Assembly: GCA_903893335.1 (NCBI GenBank)
Contig: CAITLX010000532.1
Span: forward strand, 1-13,738
Reading direction: 5' to 3'
Length of the DNA stretch: 13,738 nucleotides
Origin: an uncultured delta proteobacterium
GTDB lineage: Bacteria > Myxococcota_A > Polyangia > Polyangiales > Polyangiaceae
Part shown: piece by piece, positions 6,459 to 13,408 of the stretch
Layout of the letters: each line of letters starts with the position of its first letter
Numbering within the stretch: position 1 is the stretch's first letter
Position numbers and translations under genes: made by a program
The notes under the pieces: generated by a model
What the model saw: only the letters and a program-made list of their open reading frames with translations
What the model was told of the DNA's origin: nothing
The model's database searches: none

Positions 6459-7459
6459 TGGGGGTGCGCGGGAGCCGGGCGCATCGCGCGCCGGGGGCGA
6501 CGCTGGCTCGTCGGATGCTGGGGGCGACGCTGGCGCGTCGCATGTTCGGGGCGACACCGATGCGTCGGATGCTGGGGGCGACGCTGGCGTGCAGCCTCGC
6601 GGCGTGCGCGCAGGGCGCACAGAACCCGCTCGATTTCGGCGACGAGCGTGACGCGGCGGTCGACGCGAGCGGGGACGCCTCGCTCGACGCCCACGCCGAC
6701 GCTGCGCCGCACGACGCGGGCTCCGACGCGCACGAAGCGGCCACCAGCGCCGACGCAGGCGCCGACGCCCCGGTCGACGCGAGCGCGGACGCCAAGCTCG
6801 ACGCTCCCGCCGACGCGGCTGCGGACGCGAGCACAGATGCTGCTGCGGACGCGACCACCGACGCGGCGACGGACGCCCATGGCGACGCCCCGATCGACGC
6901 GCTGGTCGAGGCGGGCGACGCGGGCTGCACGCCCACCTCGTGCGGCGCGCAGCGCGCCTGCACCTCGGCGGGCTGTGTCGACGGGCGCCTCGTGTTCGTC
7001 ACGAGCAGCTCGTCCGCCGGCAACCTGGGCGGCGTCGCGGGGGCCGACGCGCGCTGCGCCACCCTCGCGAGCGCGGCGGGGCTCGCAGGCTCGTTCGGCG
7101 CCTGGATCGCGACCTCCGCCAGCGTGCCGTCTGGCCGGCTGAGCCACGCGTCGGTGCCCTATTTCCTCGTCGACGGCACCCGCGTGGCCGACGACTGGGC
7201 CGACCTCACCGACGGCTCGATCCAGGCGCCGATCGCGCGCGACGAGAGCGGCTTCTCGGTGAGCACCTTCGAGGTGTGGACCGACTGCGACTCGTCGGGC
7301 ACGTACGGCGGCTGCGGGTGCAGCGACTTCACCTCCTCCTCGAGCAGCGCGAGCTTCGCCGACGTCGGCGTCACGAGCTCGGCGAGCTACGGATGGTCGA
7401 GCACGTACGCCCAGTACTGCGACCGCACCAACGTCCACCTCTACTGCTTCGAGAACTGA
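6458..7459 (+). CDS. DUF1554-like lipoprotein with Asp/Ala-rich spacer
   Basis: Up to 333 residues. A lipobox LAAC (Cys50 in this numbering) follows a hydrophobic stretch, so the mature protein should be lipid-anchored. Residues ~65-156 are a degenerate Asp-Ala spacer, and Cys157-Cys172 form a short Cys-rich link. Residues ~175-333 resemble the DUF1554 domain: VFVTSS...NLGGVAGADARC, YFLVDGTRVADDWADLTDG, a Ser-rich loop, and an RTNVHLYCFEN end. DUF1554 has no established function. The ATG at 6458 overlaps the SDR stop. However, the first 50 residues contain a tandem 9-residue repeat with further in-frame ATGs at 6515, 6542, 6560 and 6569. Starting at 6560 (MRRMLGATLACSLAAC) would give a textbook lipoprotein signal, so the true start is uncertain. 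No ribosome binding site clearly favours one. Confidence 0.8.
   Translation: MGVRGSRAHRAPGATLARRMLGATLARRMFGATPMRRMLGATLACSLAACAQGAQNPLDFGDERDAAVDASGDASLDAHADAAPHDAGSDAHEAATSADAGADAPVDASADAKLDAPADAAADASTDAAADATTDAATDAHGDAPIDALVEAGDAGCTPTSCGAQRACTSAGCVDGRLVFVTSSSSAGNLGGVAGADARCATLASAAGLAGSFGAWIATSASVPSGRLSHASVPYFLVDGTRVADDWADLTDGSIQAPIARDESGFSVSTFEVWTDCDSSGTYGGCGCSDFTSSSSSASFADVGVTSSASYGWSSTYAQYCDRTNVHLYCFEN
6493..6590 (+). repeat. 27-bp tandem repeat (about 3.6 copies) at the lipoprotein N-terminus
   Basis: Copies begin at 6493, 6520, 6547 and 6574, with the shared GGGGCGAC core recurring exactly every 27 bp. The encoded units are GATLARRML, GATLARRMF, GATPMRRML and the partial GATLAC that runs into the lipobox. 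The period is a multiple of three, so frame is kept. Each full copy carries at least one in-frame ATG. Copies 1 and 2 differ by few bases, which suggests recent slippage expansion. Confidence 0.9.
6650..6925 (+). repeat. Low-complexity Asp/Ala-coding tract
   Basis: About 92 codons are dominated by GAC/GAT (Asp) and GCG/GCC/GCT (Ala) in a degenerate Asp-Ala-x pattern, with Ser, Thr, His and Pro interspersed. It lies between the lipoprotein signal and the folded domain. It is probably an extended acidic spacer that lifts the domain off the membrane. Similar shorter tracts occur in the exported proteins at 3-1274 and 8598-10754. Confidence 0.75.
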
Positions 7460-7469
7460 GGCGCGCGTC

Positions 7470-8510
7470 GTGACCAGGCCCAAGCGCGTGCTGGTGACGG
7501 GGGGCTCGGGTTATTTCGGCTGCACCGTCGTCGCCGAGCTTCGACGCCGCGGCCACGAGGTCACCGTCTTCGACCTGGTCGACGTCGAGGACCGCGCGAC
7601 CGACGTGCGCTTCGTGCAGGGCGACATCCGCGACGAGGCGGCGATCCGTCGCGCGTGCGAGGGCATCGACGTCGTGCACCACGACGTCGCGCAGGTGCCG
7701 CTCGCGAAGGACGCCGCGCTCTTCCAGAGCGTCAACGTCGACGGCGCCGCCAACCTGCTCGAGGGCGCGCGACGCGAGCGCGTCGCGAAGGTCGTGCTCG
7801 TCTCGTCGAGCGCGGTGTTCGGCGTGCCCTCGAAGAACCCGGTCGACGAGAGCGTGTCGCCCGCGCCGCGCGAGGCCTACGGCCGCGCGAAGCTCGACGC
7901 CGAGCGCATCGCGCGCCGCTACGTCGACACGGGCCTCGACGTCACCATCGTGCGCCCGCGCACCATCCTCGGGCACGGCCGCCTCGGCATCTTCCAGATC
8001 CTCTTCGAGTGGGTGCGCACCGGCAAGCCGGTCTGGGTGCTCGGCGGCGGCCACAACCGCTACCAGTTCGTGCACGCCGACGACCTCGCCGACGCCTGCA
8101 TCCGCGCCGGCGATCTGCCGGGGCCCGCCACGTTCAACATCGGCGCCGAGCGCTTCGGCACCATGCGCCAGGCGCTCGAGGCGCTCGTCGCGCACGCGGG
8201 CACCCACAGCCGCGTGCGCTCGCTGCCCATGGGGCTCACCGTGCGCGCGATGGAGCTCACGAGCCGCCTCGGGCTCTCGCCGCTCGGCGCCTACCACTCG
8301 CTCATGTACGGCCGCGAGATGTTCTTCGACCTCGAGCCGGCCAAGCGCGCGCTCGGCTGGCAGCCGCGCTTCTCCAACGACGAGATGCTGTGCGAGTCGT
8401 ACGACGACTACGTCGCGCACCGGGGGGAGATCCTCGCGCGCACGAACGCCTCGCACCACCGCTCCGCGGTCAAGCAGGGCATCCTGCGCGCGCTCGAGCT
8501 CTTGCCCTGA
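7470..8510 (+). CDS. NAD(P)-dependent epimerase/dehydratase (extended SDR), second copy
   Basis: This 346-residue extended SDR has TGGSGYFG (10-17) for the dinucleotide, Asp35 at the end of strand 2, GDIRD (51-55), SSSAVFG (112-118), Tyr137-x3-Lys141 (YGRAK), RPRTILGHG (162-170) and FVHADDLADA (200-209). This is the layout of nucleotide-sugar 4-epimerases and dehydratases. In the family's usual HxAA region it reads HHDVAQVP (70-77), which is unusual and may affect substrate choice. The last ~50 residues contain the expected helix with AKRALGWQP (291-299). The gene begins with a GTG 10 bases after the lipoprotein stop, with a GAGG around 7458-7461 as ribosome binding site. It is very likely in the same transcript as the first SDR. 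The substrate is unknown; a surface glycan or lipid role is inferred from the flanking lipoproteins. Confidence 0.9.
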   Translation: MTRPKRVLVTGGSGYFGCTVVAELRRRGHEVTVFDLVDVEDRATDVRFVQGDIRDEAAIRRACEGIDVVHHDVAQVPLAKDAALFQSVNVDGAANLLEGARRERVAKVVLVSSSAVFGVPSKNPVDESVSPAPREAYGRAKLDAERIARRYVDTGLDVTIVRPRTILGHGRLGIFQILFEWVRTGKPVWVLGGGHNRYQFVHADDLADACIRAGDLPGPATFNIGAERFGTMRQALEALVAHAGTHSRVRSLPMGLTVRAMELTSRLGLSPLGAYHSLMYGREMFFDLEPAKRALGWQPRFSNDEMLCESYDDYVAHRGEILARTNASHHRSAVKQGILRALELLP

Positions 8511-8583
8511 CGCTGCCGAGGACGGGTCCCCGCGAGGGCTGGCCTGACGCTGCGGTCGACGCGGAGCGGTCAATCGCGATAAA

Positions 8584-8590
8584 GTGGAAG
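8584..8590 (+). promoter_or_regulatory. Ribosome binding site of the PPC/Cys-repeat lipoprotein
   Basis: GTGGAAG ends seven bases before the ATG at 8598 and supports that start over the TTG at 8592. Just upstream, GATAAAGT (8578-8585) is AT-rich and could be a -10 element, which would leave a very short leader. The 87-bp gap (8511-8597) otherwise holds only an 11-bp direct repeat, CCTGACGCTGC, at 8506 and 8533. Confidence 0.5.
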
Positions 8591-8597
8591 CTTGTCC

Positions 8598-10754
8598 ATG
8601 TCGCACACCACCCCCTTCTCGCGTCTGACCAACCTTCCGCTCCTGTCGCTCGCGGCGCTGCTCGCGACGGCGTGCGCCTCGTCCGACGGGTCGACCTCGT
8701 TCGGGGGCTCCGCGCACGACGGCGGGGACCTGGCCGACGTGGTCGGCATCGAGACGGGCGCCGACGCCGGCTCCATCGATGCCCCGGCGGACGGCTCGGG
8801 CGGAGGTGGTGACGCGGCGGCCGACGTCGTGCACGAGGCGACGATCGACGCGGCGGCTCCCGCGGGCGACGCGGACTACCCGTTCGAGGTCGAGCCCAAC
8901 GACAGCATCGCGCAGGCCAACGCGGTCGCGGCGGGGACCAAGGGCTTCACCGCGTGGATCCCCTGGGTCGGCGACGTCGATTACTTCTCCATCGTGGTGC
9001 CCGAGGGTGGGCGCATCACCGTCGACGTGGGCGACGGGCAGGGCGCCTGCCCCGGCGGCATCGGCCCGCTCACGCGCATCTACCGCCCCAACGGCGTGCT
9101 GCTCGCGCAAGACACCGACAGCGGCCCCGACAACTGCTCGCACCTCGGCGCGGACGTCACCGCCGACGTCGCCAACCTCGCGGCCGGCACCTACTACGTG
9201 TCGGTGAAGGACTTCGCCGACGACCAGACGATCCCCTTCTACCGCGTGGCCATCCGCGCCGACGGCCCCGGCTGCGGCGACACCATCTTGCAGGGCGGCG
9301 AGCAGTGCGACGACGGCAACGTGCTCGACGGCGACGGCTGCTCGGCGGGCTGCCAGGTCGAGACGATCTTCACCCTCGAGACCGAGCCCAACGACACGAC
9401 GGCGCAGGCCAGCACGAAGCCGGCCGCATCGCCCGGCTTCGCGGGCGCCCTGCCGACCGGCAGCGACGTCGACACCTTCGCGGTCGAGGTCACCGTCGCC
9501 GGCGCCTCGGTGCGCGCCGAGACGATGGACCTCCTCGGCACCGGCGTCTGCCCGGCGAACGCCGACACCGCCCTCTACTTCTACGACGCGAGCGGCTCGG
9601 AGCTCGCGTACGACGACGACGGCGGCGCGGACTTCTGCTCGCTGCTCGATCCGGCGAGCGACGCCGCGCTGACGAACCTCGCGGTCGGCACGTACTACGT
9701 GCAGGTCGTCTCGAGCTTCGGCGACCCCGTCGCCCACTACGGCGTGAAGATCGCGGTCGCGCTGCCGGGCTGCGGCGACCGCATCGTGCAGACCGGCGAG
9801 CAGTGCGACGACGGCAACGCGATCGCCAACGACGGCTGCTCGCCCTCGTGCACGTTCGACACCTCGGGTCCCGGCGACATCTGCCCCGGGCTCGATTTCC
9901 CGCTCTCGGGCTCGGGCAGCTCGGCGCGCGTCGGCGTGCTCAGCGCGACGACCAGCGGCTTCGTCGACCAGTACGTCCCGAGCTGCAGCAGCTCGGGGGG
10001 GCGCGACGTCGTGTACGCCATCACGCCCGACGTGTCCGGCCACCTCTCGGTCACCGGGTCCGCCGGCTACTCCGTCGTGCTGTCGCTGCGCTCGTCGTGC
10101 GACGTCGCGTCGAGCGAGCTCGACTGCTCCGCGCCGGGCACGACGGTCGGCGTCGTCGCCGCGCCCGTCACCGCTGGCACGCCCGTCTACGTCTTCGTCG
10201 ACGGCGCGTCGGGCGCGTCGGGCGCCGTCACGCTCACCGCGACGCTCGTGCCCGCCGGCTGCCCCAACGGCTTCGTCGATCCGGGCGAGCAGTGCGACGA
10301 CGGCAACGGCGTGGCGACCGACGGCTGCGACGCGTCGTGCAAGCTCTCGCCGGCGCTCACCTCGGAGAGCGAGCCCAACGACACCCGCCCCACCGCGAAC
10401 AAGCTCGCGACGCCGGGGGGCTTCCTCGGCGCCATCGACGTGGTCGGTGACCGCGACTGGTACTCGTTCGACATCGCCGCGAGCGGCGCCAGCCTGCGCG
10501 CCGAGACGTTCACGGGCGGCACCTCCGTCGCGCCGACATGCCCCTTCGGCGACACCGAGATCCACCTCGTGTCGCCGAGCGGCATCGAGCTCGGCAGCGA
10601 CGACGACAGCGGCGTCAGCCTCTGCTCGCTCATCGACCCGGCGGTCGCCTCGTGGGCGACCAACCTGCCGGCCGGCACCTATTACGTCTGGGTGCAGCGC
10701 CACAACGACTCGGAGACCATCGCCTCCTACGCGCTCGCGCTGAGCCTCCAGTAG
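8598..10754 (+). CDS. Large modular lipoprotein: PPC-like domains alternating with myxobacterial Cys-rich repeats
   Basis: This 718-residue exported protein starts with a signal peptide and lipobox ending at Cys26 (LLATAC). An acidic Gly/Ala/Asp spacer spans ~30-93. Beta-sandwich domains with the PPC signature follow. They open with EPND at 99-102, 263-266 and 592-595, and each ends in an AGTYYV or VGTYYV strand. Between them lie three myxobacterial disulfide repeats with the CGD/CPN...GEQCDDGN...DGC...C pattern at ~226-252, 392-418 and 555-581. A fourth, divergent beta domain covers ~428-552 (DVVYAITP, YVFVDG). Acidic DDD loops in the PPC units could bind Ca2+. No catalytic domain is visible, so it looks like a surface adhesion or scaffold protein rather than an enzyme. 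It lies 87 bp after the second SDR with its own ribosome binding site, so it may have its own promoter. Confidence 0.88.
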   Translation: MSHTTPFSRLTNLPLLSLAALLATACASSDGSTSFGGSAHDGGDLADVVGIETGADAGSIDAPADGSGGGGDAAADVVHEATIDAAAPAGDADYPFEVEPNDSIAQANAVAAGTKGFTAWIPWVGDVDYFSIVVPEGGRITVDVGDGQGACPGGIGPLTRIYRPNGVLLAQDTDSGPDNCSHLGADVTADVANLAAGTYYVSVKDFADDQTIPFYRVAIRADGPGCGDTILQGGEQCDDGNVLDGDGCSAGCQVETIFTLETEPNDTTAQASTKPAASPGFAGALPTGSDVDTFAVEVTVAGASVRAETMDLLGTGVCPANADTALYFYDASGSELAYDDDGGADFCSLLDPASDAALTNLAVGTYYVQVVSSFGDPVAHYGVKIAVALPGCGDRIVQTGEQCDDGNAIANDGCSPSCTFDTSGPGDICPGLDFPLSGSGSSARVGVLSATTSGFVDQYVPSCSSSGGRDVVYAITPDVSGHLSVTGSAGYSVVLSLRSSCDVASSELDCSAPGTTVGVVAAPVTAGTPVYVFVDGASGASGAVTLTATLVPAGCPNGFVDPGEQCDDGNGVATDGCDASCKLSPALTSESEPNDTRPTANKLATPGGFLGAIDVVGDRDWYSFDIAASGASLRAETFTGGTSVAPTCPFGDTEIHLVSPSGIELGSDDDSGVSLCSLIDPAVASWATNLPAGTYYVWVQRHNDSETIASYALALSLQ

Positions 10755-10757
10755 GCC

Positions 10758-10780
10758 CACGGCGGCCTCGCCGCGCCGTG
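10758..10780 (+). terminator. GC-rich hairpin after the modular lipoprotein
   Basis: CACGGCG and CGCCGTG can pair around a 9-base loop three bases after the TAG. An alternative 5-bp stem with a GCCT loop lies within. No T-tract follows, so a classical intrinsic terminator is doubtful, and the right arm abuts the putative aroF promoter. Confidence 0.3.
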
Positions 10781-10789
10781 CTACCACTC
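10778..10789 (+). promoter_or_regulatory. Candidate aroF promoter element
   Basis: GTGCTACCACTC, with TACCAC at 10782-10787, lies 46 bases before the aroF ATG. It shares a TG-then-TA pattern and spacing with elements before the first SDR and the first bactofilin. No -35 hexamer is evident. Confidence 0.35.
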
Positions 10790-10827
10790 GCGCCGCGCGC
10801 CGCCGCGCGCCGCCCCTGGAGCGACCC

Positions 10828-11844
10828 ATGATCATCACGATGCAGCGAGACGCCACGCCGGAGCAGATCCGCGCGGTGTGCGACCGGATCCGCGAGCTTG
10901 GCTTCGCGCCGCACGAGATGCCCGGCGCGCAGTGCACCGCGGTGTGCATCACGGGCAACAAGGGGGCGGTCGAGGCCTCGCTCTTCACGCGGCTCGACGG
11001 CGTGGCCGACGCCGTGGCCGTGTCGCAGCCCTTCAAGCTCGTCGCGAGGGAGACGCACCCCGAGCCCACCGTCATCGAGGTGCGCGGCGTGCGCATCGGC
11101 GGAGGCGGGCTCTGCGTCATGGCCGGGCCCTGCTCGGTCGAGGGGCGCGAGCAGGTGATGACGACCGCGGCGCACGTGCGCGCGCACGGCGCGCAGGTGC
11201 TGCGAGGCGGCGCGTTCAAGCCCCGCACGAGCCCGTACGAGTTTCAGGGCCTGAAGGACGAGGGCCTGCGCCTGCTCGCCGAGGCGCGCGACGCGACGGG
11301 CATGCCCATCATCACCGAGGTCAAGGACACCGAGACGCTCGATCGCGTCGCCGCCGTGGCCGACATCCTGCAAATCGGCGCGCGCAACATGCAGAATTTC
11401 TCGCTGCTCGAGCGCGTCGGCAAGATCGGCAAGCCGGTGATGCTCAAGCGCGGCCTCTCCTCCACCGTGAAGGAGTGGCTCATGGCGGCCGAGTACATCG
11501 TGGCCAGCGGCAACCGCGACGTCATCCTGTGCGAGCGGGGCATCCGCACCTTCGAGACGCTCACGCGCAACACGCTCGACCTCGGCATCGTGCCCATCCT
11601 GCGGCACCTGACGCACCTGCCCATCGTGGTCGACCCCTCGCACGGCACGGGCGTCGCGCGCGCGGTCGGGCCCATGGCGCGCGCCGCGGTGGCCGCGGGG
11701 GTCGACGGGCTCATGATCGAGGTGCACCCGGTGCCGGCGCGCGCGCTGTCGGACGGCCCGCAGGCGCTCACCTTCGCGATGTTCGAGGAGGTGATGCGCG
11801 ACGTCCGGCGCATCGCGGCGGCCATGGACCAAGAGCTCTCCTGA
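10828..11844 (+). CDS. aroF: 3-deoxy-7-phosphoheptulonate (DAHP) synthase, type I-beta with N-terminal regulatory domain
   Basis: It condenses phosphoenolpyruvate and erythrose 4-phosphate to DAHP, the committed step of the shikimate pathway. The 338-residue protein aligns essentially without gaps to the Thermotoga maritima enzyme up to the active-site residues. Residues 1-~75 form the ferredoxin-like (ACT-like) regulatory domain (MIITMQRDATPEQI...PFKLVARE), through which Tyr/Phe inhibition acts in the Thermotoga enzyme. The TIM barrel follows, with AGPCSVE (99-105), RGGAFKPRTSPY (126-137), QIGARNMQNF (182-191), LKRG (206-209), VDPSH (268-272) and EVHP (298-301). Metal ligands Cys102, His272, Glu298 and Asp309 are all present at the Thermotoga numbering. 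TGGAG is six bases before the ATG. The methyltransferase gene starts 7 bp after the stop, suggesting an operon. Feedback by aromatic amino acids is inferred from the domain. Confidence 0.96.
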   Translation: MIITMQRDATPEQIRAVCDRIRELGFAPHEMPGAQCTAVCITGNKGAVEASLFTRLDGVADAVAVSQPFKLVARETHPEPTVIEVRGVRIGGGGLCVMAGPCSVEGREQVMTTAAHVRAHGAQVLRGGAFKPRTSPYEFQGLKDEGLRLLAEARDATGMPIITEVKDTETLDRVAAVADILQIGARNMQNFSLLERVGKIGKPVMLKRGLSSTVKEWLMAAEYIVASGNRDVILCERGIRTFETLTRNTLDLGIVPILRHLTHLPIVVDPSHGTGVARAVGPMARAAVAAGVDGLMIEVHPVPARALSDGPQALTFAMFEEVMRDVRRIAAAMDQELS

Positions 11845-11851
11845 CGGTCCG

Positions 11852-12550
11852 ATGCGGCGAAGGTCCCCCGACGTCCACCGCGTGGACGATCTCCTCGGCG
11901 TCGAGGGGCGCCGAGTCGCCGCGCTCGACATCGAGGCGACGATCGCGGCGCTCGAGCCGCTCTGCACCCCCGAGCGCTCCGCGCGGCTGCGCTGGCTGGT
12001 CGACCGGCGCGTCGACTCCGTGGCGGTGCTGCTCGACGGCCCGCACGACCCGCACAACGGCGCCGCCGTCATCCGCTCGTGCGACGCGTTCGGCGTGCAG
12101 AAGCTGCACGTGCTGGCGCGGCGCGAGCCCTTCCTCGTCGCTCGCTCGGTGGCGCGCGGCTCGCAGAAGTGGATCGACGTCGTCGAGCACAAGCAGGTCG
12201 AGAGCGCCGTCGCCGCGCTCGCCGCGTCCGGCCACGAGCTGGTCGCGACCGCCGCCGATGGCGAGCTCGAGCCGGCCGATCTCGCCTCGCTCCCGCGCTT
12301 CGCGCTCGTCGTGGGCAACGAGCGCGAGGGCATCATCCCCGAGCTTCGCGCGGCGTGCACCCGCTCGGTCCGCGTCCCGATGCGCGGCTTCGCCGACAGC
12401 CTCAACCTCAGCGTCGCGACCGCGGTGCTGCTCGCGCACGCCGTCGCCCGTCGTCCCGGCGACTTGCCCGAGGCCGAGCGCCGTCGGGTCTACGCGCGCG
12501 GGCTGTTCCTCACCTCCCCCCGCGCCGGCGACACGCTCGCTCGCAGGTGA
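11852..12550 (+). CDS. trmH: TrmH-family RNA 2'-O-methyltransferase (tRNA Gm18 type likely)
   Basis: This is a 232-residue SPOUT-fold, SAM-dependent 2'-O-ribose methyltransferase. All three motifs are present: motif 1 in GPHDPHNGAAVIRSCDAFGV (63-82) with Asn69 and the catalytic Arg75; motif 2 in VVGNEREGI (153-161); motif 3 in MRGFADSLNLSVATAVLL (177-194), the deep-knot region. The order and the VLLDGPHDPHN lead-in resemble TrmH, which methylates G18 in the tRNA D-loop, more than rRNA-specific RlmB, which has a separate L30e-like N-terminal domain that is absent here. The C-terminal tail after ~200 is shorter than in E. coli TrmH. Exact RNA target is inferred. The ATG is 7 bp after the aroF stop, in a different frame, and lacks a clear ribosome binding site, so coupled translation is plausible. 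Confidence 0.88.
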   Translation: MRRRSPDVHRVDDLLGVEGRRVAALDIEATIAALEPLCTPERSARLRWLVDRRVDSVAVLLDGPHDPHNGAAVIRSCDAFGVQKLHVLARREPFLVARSVARGSQKWIDVVEHKQVESAVAALAASGHELVATAADGELEPADLASLPRFALVVGNEREGIIPELRAACTRSVRVPMRGFADSLNLSVATAVLLAHAVARRPGDLPEAERRRVYARGLFLTSPRAGDTLARR

Positions 12551-12561
12551 CAGCCCTGCCC

Positions 12562-12576
12562 GGGTGTACTAGCTTC
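12562..12576 (+). promoter_or_regulatory. Candidate promoter element of the bactofilin cluster
   Basis: GGGTGTACTAGCTTC is an AT-enriched patch with TACTAG at 12567-12572, 49 bases upstream of the first bactofilin ATG. It starts 12 bases after the methyltransferase stop. Its placement suggests that the bactofilins are transcribed separately from aroF-trmH. Confidence 0.35.
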
Positions 12577-12615
12577 GCCGCGCCTCACGAGCCTCGCCCG
12601 AACGACCCACTCCCC

Positions 12616-13011
12616 ATGGCCAAGCCCACCTCCCGAGCCGACAGCAGCACCGCCAGCGCCGCCACCGAGGCCGTCCTCGGCCGCGGAGCCGCCCTGCGCG
12701 GCCGCGTGCAGGGCCACGGCAACGTGCGCGTCGAGGGCAAGCTCGAGGGCGACGTGGCCATCGACGGCTGCTTCGCGGTCGCGCAAGGGGGCGAGGTCGT
12801 CGCCGACGTGCAGGCCGGCTCGCTCGACGTCGACGGCGCGCTCGAGGGCGACGTGACGGTCTCGGGTGCGGTCGTCGTGCGCGCGGGGGCCCGCGTCGTC
12901 GGGGTCGTGCGCGGCGCGACGGTGAGCGTCGAAGAGGGCGCCAGTTTTTCAGGCCGAATCGAGGCCGAGTTCGACATGCCGCCCGAGTTGGGCGGCAAGG
13001 CGGCGCGCTGA
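12616..13011 (+). CDS. Bactofilin family protein, first of three
   Basis: The 131-residue protein has the bactofilin core at ~18-117, a right-handed beta-helix of short hydrophobic strands and Gly/Asn turns: VLGRGAALRGRVQGHGNVRVEG, LEGDVAID, GEVVADVQAGSLDVDGALEGDV, ASFSGRI. It has an 18-residue Ser/Thr/Ala-rich N-terminal tail and a C-terminal EFDMPPEL tail of the kind common in myxobacterial bactofilins. Bactofilins polymerise without nucleotide into cytoplasmic or membrane-associated filaments that serve as scaffolds for cell-shape enzymes or chromosome-segregation proteins. No membrane segment is visible. The ATG lies 65 bp after the methyltransferase stop and no strong ribosome binding site is visible. 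The second bactofilin begins 24 bp downstream, so these form one operon. Confidence 0.9.
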   Translation: MAKPTSRADSSTASAATEAVLGRGAALRGRVQGHGNVRVEGKLEGDVAIDGCFAVAQGGEVVADVQAGSLDVDGALEGDVTVSGAVVVRAGARVVGVVRGATVSVEEGASFSGRIEAEFDMPPELGGKAAR

Positions 13012-13035
13012 CGGCGCGCGCACGAGGCAAGCTCC

Positions 13036-13350
13036 ATGGCAGCAACGGTCATCGCGCAGGGAATCACGATCGAGGGCGACCTCACCGCTGACGACGAGGT
13101 CGTCGTGCAGGGCACGCTCCGCGGCAAGCTCTCGTCGAGGGACCGCGTCAGCATCGACGCAGGCGCGCTCGTCGAGGCCGACGTCACGGGGGCCTCGCTG
13201 TCGATCGGCGGGCAGGTGACGGGCAACGTCACCGCGTCCGATCGGGTCGATCTCGTCGCGGGCGGCAAGCTCGTCGGCGACGTCAAGGCGGCACGGCTGA
13301 CCATCGCCGACGGAGCCTCGTTCAAGGGCAACGTCGACATGGACGTCTGA
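13036..13350 (+). CDS. Bactofilin family protein, second of three (short, without tails)
   Basis: At 104 residues this is almost nothing but the beta-helix core: VIAQGITIEGDLTADDEVVVQG, LRGKLSSRDRVSIDAGALVEADV, LSIGGQVTGNV, LVGDVKAARLTIADGASFKGNV. It ends in DMDV and lacks the PPEL-type tail of the first copy. The GDL/GNV turn spacing repeats every ~17 residues, as expected for the helix. With no tail, it probably co-polymerises or caps rather than recruits partners; this is inference. GAGG at 13023-13026 serves as ribosome binding site, nine bases before the ATG. The gap from the first bactofilin is only 24 bp. Confidence 0.88.
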   Translation: MAATVIAQGITIEGDLTADDEVVVQGTLRGKLSSRDRVSIDAGALVEADVTGASLSIGGQVTGNVTASDRVDLVAGGKLVGDVKAARLTIADGASFKGNVDMDV

Positions 13351-13391
13351 CGGACGCACGCCGCACTCGGGACACATTGACGGACGCACGC
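13348..13391. repeat. 14-bp direct repeat between bactofilins 2 and 3
   Basis: TGACGGACGCACGC occurs at 13348-13361, where it includes the stop codon of the second bactofilin, and again exactly 30 bp later at 13378-13391. The 58-bp gap otherwise has no recognisable element. It may be a duplication scar from gene duplication or a protein-binding pair. Confidence 0.7.
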
Positions 13392-13408
13392 GGAGCGCAC
13401 GACAACAC

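Noticed and set aside
8592..8597. TTG at 8592 as start of the modular lipoprotein
   Set aside because: It adds only two residues and sits too close to the ribosome binding site, while the ATG at 8598 has ideal spacing.
7371..11228. A 1285-codon open frame on the minus strand
   Set aside because: It runs antisense to four well-supported genes (SDR, modular lipoprotein, aroF and part of the DUF1554 gene). Its product is Arg/Ala/Val/Asp-rich with no recognisable domain, as expected from third-position GC bias in such DNA.
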